Below, piece after piece: positions 40,201-55,200 of a DNA stretch of 64,000 nucleotides. Both the position numbers and the translations under genes were made by a program. Location of the stretch: positions 5,644,062 to 5,708,061 of the forward strand of contig CM055905.1 in the NCBI GenBank assembly GCA_029582155.1. The letters run 5' to 3'. This DNA comes from Panopea generosa. Lineage: Eukaryota; Mollusca; Bivalvia; Adapedonta; Hiatellidae. The notes under the pieces are model-generated. The model did not search any database. It was not told the DNA's origin and saw only the letters and a program-made list of their open reading frames with translations. Within the stretch, counting starts at the first letter, position 1; each line of letters starts with the position of its first letter.

Positions 40201-43200
40201 GCTATGAAACAATTCCTAGCCTCCCCTTGGTATTCATTTTTATATTCACATGTGTAAGTCGCGAGATGAGTTATATAATTTATTGTTTGCCTGTGAGTAG
40301 TCATGAATCCTTAACTGGATCCTTCTCACATAAAGCTATCAATTCATGTAATGTAAAGTTATCCACCCCGTCCAGATGTGTTGCATGTAATTCCATAGTA
40401 TATAAGTCATGGTCGACACCAAATGTATTGGTTTGGCAGAGGCCTAATATTGTATCTATGGTTTGCATTGTAGCTAGGTGCACTCGCCGTAGTCTGGTCT
40501 GTACATTAATGTCTTGTTATATATATATAATAGTAAAAAGCAGTTCGCATCGCAACATCAGTGCTATATAAGTAAATAGCAGTTTGTTTCGCGACATCAG
40601 GGATATATTAGTAAATAGCACGCTCTATCGCGACATCAGGTATATATCAGTAAATAGCAGTTTGTATCGCGACATATATGAGACAAAAGCTTATTAAAGT
40701 GATCAGTGTTAACACGATTAAATCTTAGAACATTATTAGACCGGTATTTGTTTTCATGTTGAATAAATCTTGTTGATTTGTATATATTGTATAATTGTAA
40801 ATTCATAATTTTATTTTGTGTAGTAGTCATATTCTACCTTAGTGAGTTGTCAGCCTTTGGTCATTTTGTTACCTAACACAATAACTAAGATCAAAATGCT
40901 AAAATTTATGCCGTTATTTTAAACCTTTTACTGCCCCGCCAAATCCAACATATTCTTAAGGCCCACTGACGCTTCAGTCTAGGTCATACTTATCATTGGA
41001 AGCAATAAGTATTTCTTGATACATTTAGTTATATAAGTAATCATGTATTTAAGTACAATAATATATGTATTACAAAATGATAAATAGTAGAGCACTCGGC
41101 CCATTATAGCTATAAGTATAATAATATGAATATAATAAATGAACGTTTATTGGATATGAAATTATATAAAACAATAAGGACTTATACAGATACGGAAAAA
41201 AACTGATTGACATGTTATGAACAAACGCGTATTCAAGCAAAATCGCGCGAAATTCTTTCGTTTTCAAATATCCAAAACACAATATTTCTTACGGCTTCAA
41301 TTTGCAAATTAAACATTAACTATAAAAGTTCTCACATTTACTTCTTCTTTCAATTAAACAAATAAAATCTAAAGAAGTTAGTAATTCACACAAACCGTGT
41401 TATTATCACAGTTATGTGTGTTTTCATTACATTCATCAATATCTATTTAAGAAAAGACAAAACAATACAGCGGAACTATTGATGGAAATGTTGTTATTGG
41501 AAGCCATCTTCCAAATAGACAAAAATAATATATTTCCATTTGAAGAAATTTTATTACAACCATTTTAAGTTGATCAGTTCATAACATTTCAAAATGTTAA
41601 CACTATTTCAAACATTTTAGACTATAGCTGAGCTTATCTGTAAGGACACACTAACAGTTCAGTCGAATACATAACTATATATGAAAGCAATTAGATACCT
41701 TGATCAATAGAGTATCAGATAATATTTGAAAAAGGGCTTGGATCAATTACAAAACTATGATATTTGAGCACGTTGATTGGTCAGTTGCTCCAGTGAAAAC
41801 TGAATGACATTACACATTTGTAAGTGTTTAATAGTTTTTTTTGGGACAAGTAAATAATTACTTGAAGTTTTTTTCATTAGTGTTGAACAAACTTAATTCG
41901 GGAGATATCAAGGATTGTGATAGACTATTTTCTCACCATAACAAGTTGTTCCGTCACCAATGTATCCCTTGTTACATTGACATGTGAAAGAGCCGGCAGT
42001 ATTTGTACACATAGCATTGTCATCGCAGACATCAGTCACTTCTGTGCATTCGTCAATGTCTGAAAAAGAAGGCAACATTATTTTACAGGAAAACTTTTGT
42101 TACAATTGTTGCTATTTAAGCGAATTTAGTACAATTTGTAGTACGGACCCAGCATTTCCAATTGGGTCCATTAAATAGCAATGTTGGTAAAGCCGTATTT
42201 GAGCACGTTGGTTCTTAAATTGCTTCACTTGAAAGTTTAAATGACGTTTAGAAAGCGTTTATTGATATGAACTGTGGGAAAGGCGTAGAATTCCCTAAGT
42301 TTTTATTGGCGATTAACAAACCTGATTCGGAAAATATCAGGTACTGGGATGTACTATACTCTATTGTAGAAGAATAGGTATTGATGGTCCTGCTCAACTC
42401 CTCAATATATTTACGAATTATAGAACTTGGAAAATTCTGCGATAATATTTGGTATTTACAATTATACATGCGTAGCGTAACTCATTCATTGGACTTATAT
42501 ATAGACTTTTAACTTTCATTTTCTGTGATCGGCCATTTTGAATTTCAGTCAAGTTGTGAATACTGAGATTTGTACTGAGAATTATACATATAAGGAAAGG
42601 CAACTGATTGACATGTTATGCACACACGCGTATTGACGCAAAATTACGCAAAATTTCGTTTTCAAATATCCAAAGCACCATATTTCTTATGGTTAAAATT
42701 CGTAAATTAAACGAATAAAAACAAAAGATTGGTAATTCACACAAACCGCGTTGTTATTACAGATATGTGTGTTTTTGTTAAATTCATCAATATCTATTTA
42801 AAAAATACAAAACATTACTGCGGAACTATTGATGGAAATGTTATTATTGCAAGCCAATTTCAAAATAGACAAAAATAATATTATTTCCAATTGAAGAAAT
42901 TTTATTACAACACTTTTAATTGAGTGTATCGGTTCATAACATTTCCAAATGTTTACATTATTTCAAGTATTTTAGACTATAGCTGAGCTTATTTGTAAGG
43001 ACACACTAACATTTAAGTCGAATCCATAACTGTATGTGAAAGAAATTAGTTACCTTGATCAATAGAGTATCAGATTAAATTTGAAAAAGGGAGCGTTGCA
43101 GTAAACTTGTATGCTAACGAGTATATGGAACACACCCATCTCTCCCGCTTGGTTCCATTACAAAGCTATGAGATTTGAGCACATTGATTGGTCAGTCGCT

Positions 43201-46200
43201 CAAATGAAAACTGTATGAAGTTAGTTTGTAAGCGTTAAATAGCTTTAATTATGGGACATGGAAATAAGTCCTTAATGTTTTTTTTCCATAAGTGTTGAAC
43301 AAACTTAATTCAGAAGATATCATGGATTGTGATCGACTATTTTCTCACCACTACAAGTTGTTCCGTCCCTTATATATCCCTTGTTACAGTGACATGTGAA
43401 AGACCCGGGAGTATTTGAACACTTCGCGTTGGCATCGCAGTTATGAGTCCCTTCAGTGCATTCGTCAATGTCTGAAAAAGAAGGCAACTTGAAATAACAG
43501 GAACACGTTTGTTAAAATTGTTGCTATTGTAAGGACTCTAGTACAATTTGTAGTACGGACAGAGGTCTCCCAATTGAGTCCGTTAATTAGCAATGTTGGG
43601 AAAACCATATTTGAGCATTTTGATTCGTAAATTGCTTCAACTGAGAGTTTGACTGACATCACAGTCGAGTAAGTGTTTCATTGATATGTATTGTGGGACA
43701 GACATAGAATTGTCTACGTTTTTATTTGTGATTAACAGACCAGATTCGGGAAATATCAGGTACTGGGATAGATTAGACTATTGTAGAAGAATAGCTATTG
43801 ATGATCCTGCTCCATTCCTCAATATATTTATCAATTATAGAACTTGGGATATTCTGCGATACAATTTATATTTACAATTAGGGAGATATCATGTATTGTG
43901 ATAGACTATTTTCTCACCACTACAAGTTGTCCCGTCCACAATGTATCCATTGTTACATTGACATGTAAAAGACCCAGGAGTATTTGAACACTTCGCGTTG
44001 GCATCGCAGTCATCAGTCCCTTCTGTGCATTCGTCAATGTCTGAAAAAGAATGCAACATGAAATAACAGGAAAACCTTTGTTAGATTGGTGGCTATTTGA
44101 GGGACTTTAGTACAATTTGTAGTACGGAACCAGGACTCTCAATTTGGTGCGTTAAATAGAAATGTTGGGAAAGACATATTTGAGCACGTTGATTCGTAAA
44201 TTGCTTCAACTGAAGGTTTGAATGACATCACAATTGAGAAGGCGTTGATTGATATGAACTGTGGGACAGCCGTAGAATTCCCTAAGTCTTCATTGGTGAC
44301 AAAAAAGACCTGATTTGAAAAATATCTGGTACTAGGATATATTATACTCTTTTGTAGAATAAAAGCTATTGATGGTCCTGCTCAATTGCTCAATACATTT
44401 ACCAATTATAGAACTTGGAAAATTCTGCAATAAAATTTGCATTTACAATTGTAACATGCGTAGAGTAACTCCGTCATTTGACTTATATAGACTTTTAACT
44501 TTCACTTTCTGTGATGGCCTTTTCGAATTTCGGGCAAGTTATGAATTCTGTGATTTGTACTGAGAATTATACATATTAGGAAAGGCAACGGATTGACATG
44601 TTATGCACACACGCGTATTGAAGCAAAATTTCGTTTTCAAATATCCAAAGCACCATATTTCTTACGGTTAAAATTCGTAAATTAAACGAATAAAAACTAA
44701 AGATTGGTAATTCACACAAACCGCGTTGTTATTACAGGTATGTGTGTTTTTGTTACATTCATCAATTTCTATTTAAAAAATACAAAACATTACTGCGGAA
44801 CTATTGATGGAAATGATATTATTGCAAGCCAACTTCAAAATAGAAAAAAATAATATTATTTCCAATTGAAGACATTTCATTACAACACTTTTAATTGAGT
44901 GTATCAGTTCATAACATTTCCAAATGTTTACATTATTCCAAGTATTTTAGACAATAGCTGAGCTTATTTGTAAGGACACACTAACATTTAAGTCGAATCC
45001 ATAGCTGTATGTGAAAGAAATTAGTTACCTTGATCAATAGAGTATCAGATTAAATTTGAAAAAGGGAGCGTTGCAGTAAACTTGTATGCTAACGAGTATG
45101 TGGAACACACTCAGCTCTCCCGCTTGGTTCCATTACAAAGCTATGAGATTTGAGCACTTTGATTGGTCAGTTGCTCCAATGAAAACTGAATGACGTCACA
45201 GTTTGTAAGCGTTTAATAGCTTTAATTATGGGACAAGTAAATAAGTCCTTAATGTTTTTTCCATAAGTGTTGAACGAACTTAATTCAGGAGATATCATGG
45301 ATTGTGATCGACTATTTTCTCACCACTACAAGTTGTTCCGTCCCTTATATATCCCTTGTTACAGTGACATGTGAAAGACCCGGGAGTATTTGAACACTTC
45401 GCGTTGGCATCGCAGTTATGAGTCCCTTCAGTGCATTCGTCAATGTCTGAAAAAGAAGGCAACATGAAATAACAGAACACGTTTGTTAAAATTGTTGCTA
45501 TTGTAAGGACTCTAGTACAATTTGTAGTACGGACAGAGGTCTCCCAATTGAGTCAGTTAATTAGCAATGTTGGGAAAGCCATATTTGAGCATGTTGATTC
45601 GTTAATTGCTCCAACTGAGAGTTTGACTGACATCACAGTCGAGTAAGTGTTTTATTGATATATATTGTGGGACAGGCATAGAATTGTCTACGTTTTTATT
45701 TGTGATTAACAGACCAGATTCGGGAAATATCAGGTACTGGAATAGATTAGACTATTGTAGAAGAATAGCTATTGATGATCCTGCTCCATTCCTCAATATA
45801 TTTACCAATTATAGAACTTGGGATATTCTGTGATACAATTTGTATTTACAGTTGTAACTTGCGTAGCGTAACTCATTCATTGGACTTATATAGACTTTTA
45901 ACTTTCACTTTCTGTGATCGGCCATTTTGAAGTTCGGCCAAGTTATGAATACTGAGATTTGTACTGAGAATTATACATATTAGGAAAGGCAACTGATTGA
46001 CATGTTATGCACACACGCGTATTGACTCAAATTCACGCGAAATTTCGTTTTCAAATATCCAAAGCACCATATTTCTTACGGCTAAAATTTGCAAATTAAA
46101 CAAATAAAAACTAAAGAAGTTAGTTATTCACACAAACCGCGTTATTATCACAGTTATGTGTGTTTTCGTTACATTCATCAATATCTATTAAAAGAAATAC

Positions 46201-49200
46201 TAAACATTACTGCGGACTATTGTTGGAAATGTTATTACTGGAAGCCAACTTCAAAATGGACAAAAATTATTTTATTTCCAATTGAAGAAATTTTATTACA
46301 ACACCTTTATGTAAGTGTATCAGTTCATAACATTTCCAAATGTTTATACTATTTCAAACATTTAAGACTAAAACTGAGCTTATCTGTCAGGACATACAAA
46401 CGTTTAAGTCGGATCCGTAACTATCTATGTAAGCAATTAGATACCTTGATCAATAGAGTATCAGATTAACTTTGAAAATGGGAATGTTGCAGTAAACTTG
46501 TATGCTAACTAGTATGTGGAGCACATTCAGCTCTCCTGCTTGGTTCATTACAAGGCTATGATATTTGGCACGTTGATTGGTCAGTTGCTCCAATGAAAAC
46601 TGTATGACGTCACACTTTTGTAAGCGTTTAAAAGCTATTATTATTGATCAAGTAAATAATTACTTGATGTTTTTTTTTTCATTAGTGTTGAACAAACTTA
46701 ATTAGGGAGATATCAAGGATTGTGATAGACTATTTTCTCACCACTACAAGTTGTCCCGTCCTCAATGTATCCATTGTTACATTGACATGTAAAAGACCCA
46801 GGAGTATTTGAACACTTCGCGTTGGCGTCGCAGTAATCAGTCCCTTCTGTGCATTCGTCAATGTCTGAAAAAGAAGGCAACATGAAATAACAGGAACACG
46901 TTTGTTTAAATTGTTGCTATTGTAAGGACTCTAGTACAATTTGTAGTACGGACATAGGTCTCCCAATTGAGTCCGTTAATTAGCAATGTTGGGAAAGCCA
47001 TATTTGAGCATGTTGATTTGTAAATTGCTACAACTGAGAGTTTGAATGACGTCACAGTCGAGTAAGCGTTTCATTGATATGTATTGTGGGACAGGCATAG
47101 AATTGTCTACGTATTCATTGGTGATTAACTGACTGATTCGGGAAATATCAGGTACTGGGACAGTTTAGACTATTACAGAAGAATGTATTGATGGTCCTGC
47201 TCAGTTCCTCAATATATTTACCAATTATAGAACTTGGGATATTCTGCGATACAATTTGTATTTACAATTGTAACATGCGTAGCGTAACTCCTTCATTGGA
47301 CTTATATAGACTTTTAACTTTCACTTTCTGTAATGGCCTTTTCGAATTTCGGGCAAGTTATGAATTCTGTGATTTGTACTGAGAATTATACATATAAGGA
47401 AAGGCAACGGATTGACATGTTATGCACACACGCATATTGAAGCAAAATTTCGTTTTCAAATATCCAAAGCACCATATTTCTTACGGCTAAAATTTGCAAA
47501 TTAAACGAATAAAATCTAAAGAAGTTAGCAATTCACACAAACTGCGTTGCTATTACAGGTATGTGTGTTTTTGTTACATTCATCAATATCTATTTTAAAA
47601 AGAAAAAACATTACTGCTGAACTGTTGATGGATTTGTTATTATTGGAAGCCAACTTCAAAATAGACAAAAATGATATTATTTCCAATTGAAGACATTTTA
47701 TTATAACATTTTTAAGTAAGTATATCAGTTCATCAGTTCATAACATTTCCAAATGTTTACACTATTTCAAGCATTTTACACTATAGCTGAGCTTATCTGT
47801 AAGGACACACTAACGTTTAAGTCGAATTCATAACTGTATGTGAAAGCAATTAGTTACCTTGATCAATAGAGTATCAGATTAAATTTGAAAAAGGGAACGT
47901 TCCAGTAAATTTGTATGCTAACGAGTATGTGGAACACACCCAGCTCCCCCGCTTGGTTTCATTACAAAGCTATGAGATTTTAGCACTTTTATTGGTCAGT
48001 TGCGCCAGTGAAATCTGAATGACGTCACAGTTTGTAAGCGTTTAATATCTTTAATTATGGGACAAGTAAATAAGTCCTTGATGTTTTTTTCATTAGTGTT
48101 GAACAAACTTAATTAAGGAGTTATCATCGATTGTGATTGACTATTTTCTCACCACTGCAAGTTGTTCCGTCCCTGATATATCCCTTGTTACATTGACATG
48201 TGAAAGAGCCGGCAGTATTTGTACACATAGCATTGTCATCGCAGTCATCAGACCCTTTTGTGCATTCGTCAATGTCTGAAAAAGAAGGCAACATGAAATA
48301 ACAGGAACACATTTGTAAAAAGGGTTTAAGTTACTCTAGTACAGTTTGTAGTACGGACCCATGTCTCCCAATTGGGTCCGTTAAATAGCAATGTTGGTAA
48401 AGCCATACTTTAGCACTTTGATTCGTAAATTGCTTCAACTGAAAGTTTGAATGACGTCACAGTTTAGAAAGCGTTTATTGATATGAACTGTGGGAAAGGC
48501 GTAGAATTCCCTAAGTTTTCATTGGTGATTAACAAACCAGATTCAGGAAATATCAGGTACTGGGATATACTATACTCTATTGAAAAAATAATAGCTATTG
48601 ATGGTCCTGCTCAACTCCTCAATATATTTACGAATTATAGAACTTGGAAAATTCTGCGGTAAAATTTGTATTTACAATTATACATGCGTAGCGTAACTCA
48701 TTCATTGGACTAATATAGACTTTTAACTTTCATTTTCTGTGATCGGCCATTTTGAATTTCGGGCAAGTTATGAATAATGAGATTTGCACTGAGAATTATA
48801 CATATAAGGAAAGGCAACTGATTTACATGTTATGCACACACGCGTATTGACGCAAAATTACGCAAAATTTCGTTTTCAAATATCCAAAGCACCATATTTC
48901 TTACGGTTAAAATTCGTAAATTAAACGAATAAAAACTAAAGATTGGTAATTCACACAAACCGCGTTGTTATTACAGGTATGTGTGTTTTTGTTACATTCA
49001 TCAATATCTATTTAAAAAATACAAAACATTACTGCGGAACAATTGATGGAAATGTTATTATTGCAAGCCAACTTCAAAATAGAAAAAAATAATATTATTT
49101 CCAATTGAAGACATTTCATTACAACACTTTTAATTGAGTGTATCAGTTCATAACATTTCCAAATGTTTACATTATTCCAAGTATTTTAGACAATAGCTGA

Positions 49201-52200
49201 GCTTATTTGTAAGGACACACTAACATTTAAGTCGAATCCATAGCTGTATGTGAAAGAAATTAGTTACCTTGATCAATAGAGTATCAGATTAAATTTGAAA
49301 AAGGGAGCGTTGCAGTAAACTTGTATGCTAACGAGTATGTGGAACACACTCAGCTCTCCCGCTTGGTTCCATTACAAAGCTATGAATTTGAGCACTTTGA
49401 TTGGTCAGTTGCTCCAATGAAAACTGAATGACGTCACAGTTTGTAAGTTTTTAATAGCTTTAATTATGGGACAAGTAAATAAGTCCTTAATGTTTTTTCC
49501 ATAAGTGTTGAACAAACTTAATTCAGGAGATATCATGGATTGTGATCGACTATTTTCTCACCACTACAAGTTGTTCCGTCCCTTATATATCCCTTGTTAC
49601 AGTGACATGTGAAAGACCCGGGAGTATTTGAACACTTCGCGTTGGCATTGCAGTTATGAGTCCCTTCAGTGCATTCGTCAATGTCTGAAAAAGAAGGCAA
49701 CATGAAATAACAGAACACGTTTGTTAAAATTGTTGCTATTGTAAGGACTCTAGTACAATTTGTAGTACGGACAGAGGTCTCCCAATTGAGTCCGTTAATT
49801 AGCAATGTTGGGAAAGCCATATTTGAGCATGTTGATTCGTAAATTGCTCCAACTGAGAGTTTGACTGACATCACAGTCGAGTAAGTGTTTTATTGATATA
49901 TATTGTGGGACAGGCATAGAATTGTCTACGTTTTTATTTGTGATTAACAGACCAGATTCGGGAAATATCAGGTACTGGAATAGATTAGACTATTGTAGAA
50001 GAATAGCTATTGATGATCCTGCTCCATTCCTCAATATATTTACCAATTATAGAACTTGGGATATTCTGTGATACAATTTGTATTTACAGTTGTAACTTGC
50101 GTAGCGTAACTCATTCATTGGACTTATATAGACTTTTAACTTTCACTTTCTGTGATCGGCCATTTTGAAGTTCGGCCAAGTTATGAATACTGAGATTTGT
50201 ACTGAGAATTATACATATTAGGAAAGGCAACTGATTGACATGTTATGCACACACGCGTATTGACTCAAATTCACGCGAAATTTCGTTTTCAAATATCCAA
50301 AGCACCATATTTCTTACGGCTAAAATTTGCAAATTAAACAAATAAAACTAAAGAAGTTAGTTATTCACACAAACCGCGTTATTATCACAGTTATGTTTGT
50401 TTTCGTTACATTCATCAATATCTATTAAAAGAAATACAAAACATTACTGCGGAACTATTGTTGGAAATGTTATTACTGGAAGCCAACTTCAAAATGGACA
50501 AAAATTATTTTATTTCCAATTGAAGAAATTTTATTACAACACCTTTATGTAAGTGTATCAGTTCATAACATTTCCAAATGTTTATACTATTTCAAACATT
50601 TAAGACTAAAACTGAGCTTATCTGTCAGGACATACAAACGTTTAAGTCGGATCCGTAACTATCTATGGAAGCAATTAGATACCTTGATCAATAGAGTATC
50701 AGATTAACTTTGAAAATGGGAATGTTGCAGTAAACTTGTATGCTAACTAGTATGTGGAGCACATTCAGCTCTCCTGCTTGGTTCATTACAAGGCTATGAT
50801 ATTTGGCACGTTGATTGGTCAGTTGCTCCAATGAAAACTGTATGACGTCACACTTTTGTAAGCGTTTAAAAGCTATTATTATTGGACAAGTAAATAATTA
50901 CTTGATGTTTTTTTTTCATTAGTGTTGAGCAAACTTAATTAGGGAGATATCAAGGATTGTGATAGACTATTTTCTCACCACTACAAGTTGTCCCGTCCTC
51001 AATGTATCCATTGTTACATTGACATGTAAAAGACCCAGGAGTATTTGAACACTTCGCGTTAGCGTCGCAGTCATCAGTCCCTTCTGTGCATTCGTCAATG
51101 TCTGAAAAAGAAGGCAACATGAAATAACAGGAACACGTTTGTTTAAATTGTTGCTATTGTAAGGACTCTAGTACAATTTGTAGTACGGACATAGGTCTCC
51201 CAATTGAGTCCGTTAATTAGCAATGTTGGGAAAGCCATATTTGAGCATGTTGATTCGTAAATTGCTACAACTGAGAGTTTGAATGACGTCACAGTCGAGT
51301 AAGCGTTTCATTGATATGTATTGTGGGACAGGCATAGAATTGTTTACGTTTATATTTGTGATTAACAGACCTGATTCGGGAAATATCAGGTACTGGGATA
51401 GATAAGACTATTGTACAAGAATAGCTATTGATGGTCCTGCTCAATTCCTCAATATATTTACCAATTATAGAACTTGGAAAATTCTGCAAAAATAATTTGC
51501 ATTCACAATTGTAACATGCGTAGCGTAACTCCGTCATTGGACTTATATAGTCTTTTAACTTTCACTTTTTGTGATGGCCTTTTAGAATTTTGGGCAAGTT
51601 ATGAAAACTGTGATTTGTACTGAGAATTATACATATAAGAAAAGGTAACTGATTGACATGTTATGCACACACGCATATTGAAGCAAAATTTCGTTTTCAA
51701 ATATCCAAAGCACCATATTTCTTACGGCTAAAATTTGCAAATTAAACGAATAAAAACTAAAGAAGTTAGTAATTCACACAAACTGCGTTGTTATTACAGA
51801 TATGTGTGTTTTTGTTACATTCATCAATATCTATTTAAAAAAGACAAAACATTACTGCGGAACTGTTGATGGAAATGTTATTATTGGAAGCCAACTTCAA
51901 AATAGACAAAAATGATATTATTTCCAATTGAAGACATTTTATTATAACACTTTTAAGTTAGTTTATCAGTTCATAACATTTCCAAATGTTTACACTATTT
52001 CAAGCATTTTACACTATAGCTGTGCTTATCTGTAAGGATACACCAACGTTTAAGTCGAATCCGTAACTATATGTGAAAGCAATTAGTTACCTTGATCAAT
52101 AGAGTATCAGATTAAATTTGAAAAAGGGAACGTTGCAGTAAACTTGTATGCTAACGAGTATGTGGAACACACCAAGCTCTCCTGCTTGGTTCCATTACAA

Positions 52201-55200
52201 AGCTATGAGATTTGAGCACATTCATTGGTCAGTTGCTCCAGTTAAACTTGAATGACGTCACAGTTTGTAAGCATTTAATAACTTTAATTATGGGCCAAGT
52301 AAATAAGTCCTTGATGTTTTTTCCATAAGTGTTGAACAAACTTAATTCAGGAGATATCATAGATTGTGATCGACTATTTTCTCACCACTGCAAGTTGTTC
52401 CGTCCCTGATATATCCCTTGTTACAGTGACATGTGAAGGACCCGGGAGTATTTGAACACTTCGTGTTGGCATCGCAGTTATGAGTCCCTTCAGTGCATTC
52501 GTCAATGTCTGAAAAAGAAGGCAACATGAAATAACAGGAACACTTTTGTTACAATTGTTGCTATTTGAGGGACTCTTGTACAATTTGTAGTACGGACCCA
52601 GGTCTCCCAATTGAGTCCAGGAATTAGCAATGTTGGGAAAGCCATATTTGATCACGTTGATTCGTAAATTGCTTCAACTGAGAGTTTGAATGACGTCACA
52701 GTCGAGTTAGCGTTTCATTGATATGTATTGTGGGACAGGCATAGAATTGACTACGTTTTTATTGGCGATTAACAGACCTGATTCGGGAAATATCAGGTAC
52801 TGGGATAGATTAGGCTATTGTAGAAGAATAGCTATTGATGATCCTGCTCCATTCCTCAATTTATTTACCAATTATAGAACTTGGAATATTCCGCGATACA
52901 ATTTGTATTTACAATTGTAACTTGCGTAGCGTAACTCATTCATTTGACTTATATAGACTTTTAACTTTCATTTTCTGTGATCGGCCATTTTAAATTTCGG
53001 GCAAGTTATGAATACTGAGATTTGTACTGAGAATTATACAGATAAGAAAAGGCAACTGATTGACATGATATGCACTCTTGCGTATTGACGCAAAATTTCG
53101 TTTTCGAATATTCAAAGCACCATATTTCATACGGCTAAAATTTGCAAATTAAACGAATGAAAACTAAAGAAGTTAGTAATTCAGACAAACCGCGTTATTA
53201 TCACAGTTATGTGTGTTTTCGTTACATTCACCAATATCTATTAAAAGAAATACAAAACATTACTACTGAACTATTGATGGAAATGTTATTATTGGAAGCC
53301 AACTTCAAAATGGACAAAAATTATTTTATTTCCAATTGAAGAAATTTTATTATAACACTTTTATGTAAGTGTATCAGTTCATGACATTTCCAAATATTAA
53401 CACTATTTCAAACATGTAAGACTTTAACTGAGCTTATCTGTAAGGACATACTAACGTTTAAGTCAAATCCGTAACTATCTGTTGAAATAATTAGATACTT
53501 TGATCAATAGAGTATCAGATTAAATTTGAAAAAGGGAACGATGCAGTAAACTTGTATGCTAACTAGTATGTGGAACACACTCAGTTCTCCCGCTTGGTTC
53601 CATTACAAAGCTAGGAGATTTGAGCACATTGATTAATTAGTTGCTCCAGTGAAAACTGAATGACGTCACAGTCTTCGATCGTCCATTTTTAATCTTCTCA
53701 CCACTACAAGTTGTCCCGTCCCTAATGTATCCATTGTTACATAAACATGTAAAGGACCTGGGAGTATTTGAACAATTTGCGTTGGCATCGTAGCCATATA
53801 AGGAAAGGCAATTGATTGACATGTAACAAGCAAACGCATATTGACGCAAAATCGCGCGAAATTTCGTTTTCAAATATCCAAAGCACCATATTTCTTATGG
53901 CTAATTTAACAATAACTATTAAAGTTCTCACCTTCACTTCTTTCAGTTAAATGAAAAATGAAGTTATTAATTCACACAATCCTCGTTGTTATCACAGTAA
54001 TGTGTGTTTTCGTTACATTCATCAATTAGGATGCAAAGCATTAGTTGTATCGGTGAAAGATATAGGAAAACGATAGATAATTTGAAAGCAAAGTAATTTA
54101 AAAATGATTAATGAACTTTCATGGGATTTGAATTGTTATATATATATATATCAACGCATTATACAGATAAGGAATGGCAACTGGTTGACTTGACATGTTA
54201 TGAACACTCGCGTATTTAAGCTATATCGCGCGAAATCGCGTTTTCAAATATCCATTCATCTTAGAAATATAAATAAAAATTCTTTCTTTGTACTATGGAA
54301 TTTTCTGCAAATCGAGACGTTTCCCAACAAATTGTGTTAAATTATTGAATTACCTATTGAATTACCTATGATTACAAAATTTGTATACTGTAACTAATAA
54401 ATCAAGGAAAGTACTTGAAATTTTACTTCAAACTACAAAATTTTAAATTCACGATCATTTTGAGTGTTTAAAACCTTAAAAAACATCTAATATTACATAC
54501 ACCTGCGATTTTATGTAAAAGAAACTACTTATTTGTGAAATGTGAATGATTAATTTGGAAAATGATTAAATCTTCGCATGCTATTTATCAACATTAAACA
54601 GAGAGATGCATGTTCCGTTTTCTTCTATATCAGTCCTTGATAAGTCATCCAGTTTCATTAAGCCAGCTAATACAATTTATTATCGAAATAGTCACGGTAT
54701 ATTGCTCCGAATGCCAACGAAGGTGTATAATGTTTGGCATGGTCAAGGTATACCTGTACATCCATGGGATCCATGGCTGTCACCATCATATCCAGTTTGA
54801 CATTCGCAGCGATAACTTCCAGGTGTGTTCACACATCTACCATGCTCACTGGCTGGTGTACAGTCGTGAGTACCTTGAGTACACTCATCGATATCTGGTA
54901 AAGGTGAAGAAAAAACAGCAATACTTTTTTGTTTGTTTGTTTTTTTAACGTTATTTTAATGTCACCGAGGGCTAACAGCCTGTTAGTTGACATTATCACT
55001 CTTTCTAACCAGAATTCGAGAGCACACCGAACACCACAAGAAACTGATAACTTTCCCACTTGAATCTGTGGTAAGAGACGAATGACAATTAGACACAATG
55101 TTATATATCAATAATCATGGACACTGGCCGGACAGTGATTTGCGATCTCTTGATTGATAGTCAGACGCGCTACCGACTGTGCTAATGGGTTCAGTCTACA

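Larger units (their letters stand above)
39562..41880 (-). repeat. Super-unit V, shortened
   Basis: Opens with a diverged version of the super-unit start, then exon A13, one 276-bp repeat, a 39-bp array and pseudo-exon B4. A13 has A1-like features on its 3' side (QQC ending, GTAAGA donor) but A2-like intron sequence upstream, so the unit looks like a fusion by internal deletion. Confidence 0.6.
44600..47100. repeat. 4.24-kb higher-order repeat, near-identical part, copy a
   Basis: Matches about 48840-51340 with only scattered differences by eye. Includes B6, C8, B7 and C9. Confidence 0.75.
48840..51340. repeat. 4.24-kb higher-order repeat, near-identical part, copy b
   Basis: Includes B9, C11, B10 and C12. 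The similarity to copy a is clearly higher than between neighbouring 1.41-kb units. Confidence 0.75.
41881..54030 (-). repeat. 1.41-kb tandem array of B pseudo-exon plus C exon units
   Basis: C exons begin at 41937, 43349, 43918, 45324, 46742, 48153, 49562, 50979 and 52386. Apart from the extra exon at 43918, spacing is 1405-1420 bp, and B half-exons keep the same period. A three-unit period of about 4235 bp is superimposed: 45324/49562, 46742/50979 and 48153/52386. The introns hold only unit sequence; I see no other genes in them. Confidence 0.85.

Noticed and set aside
46089..46469. 126-residue plus-strand frame
   Set aside because: Runs across half-exon B7 and intron; the equivalent frames in neighbouring units are interrupted.
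54606..54948. Plus-strand frames over exon D1
   Set aside because: Antisense shadows of the D1 exon.
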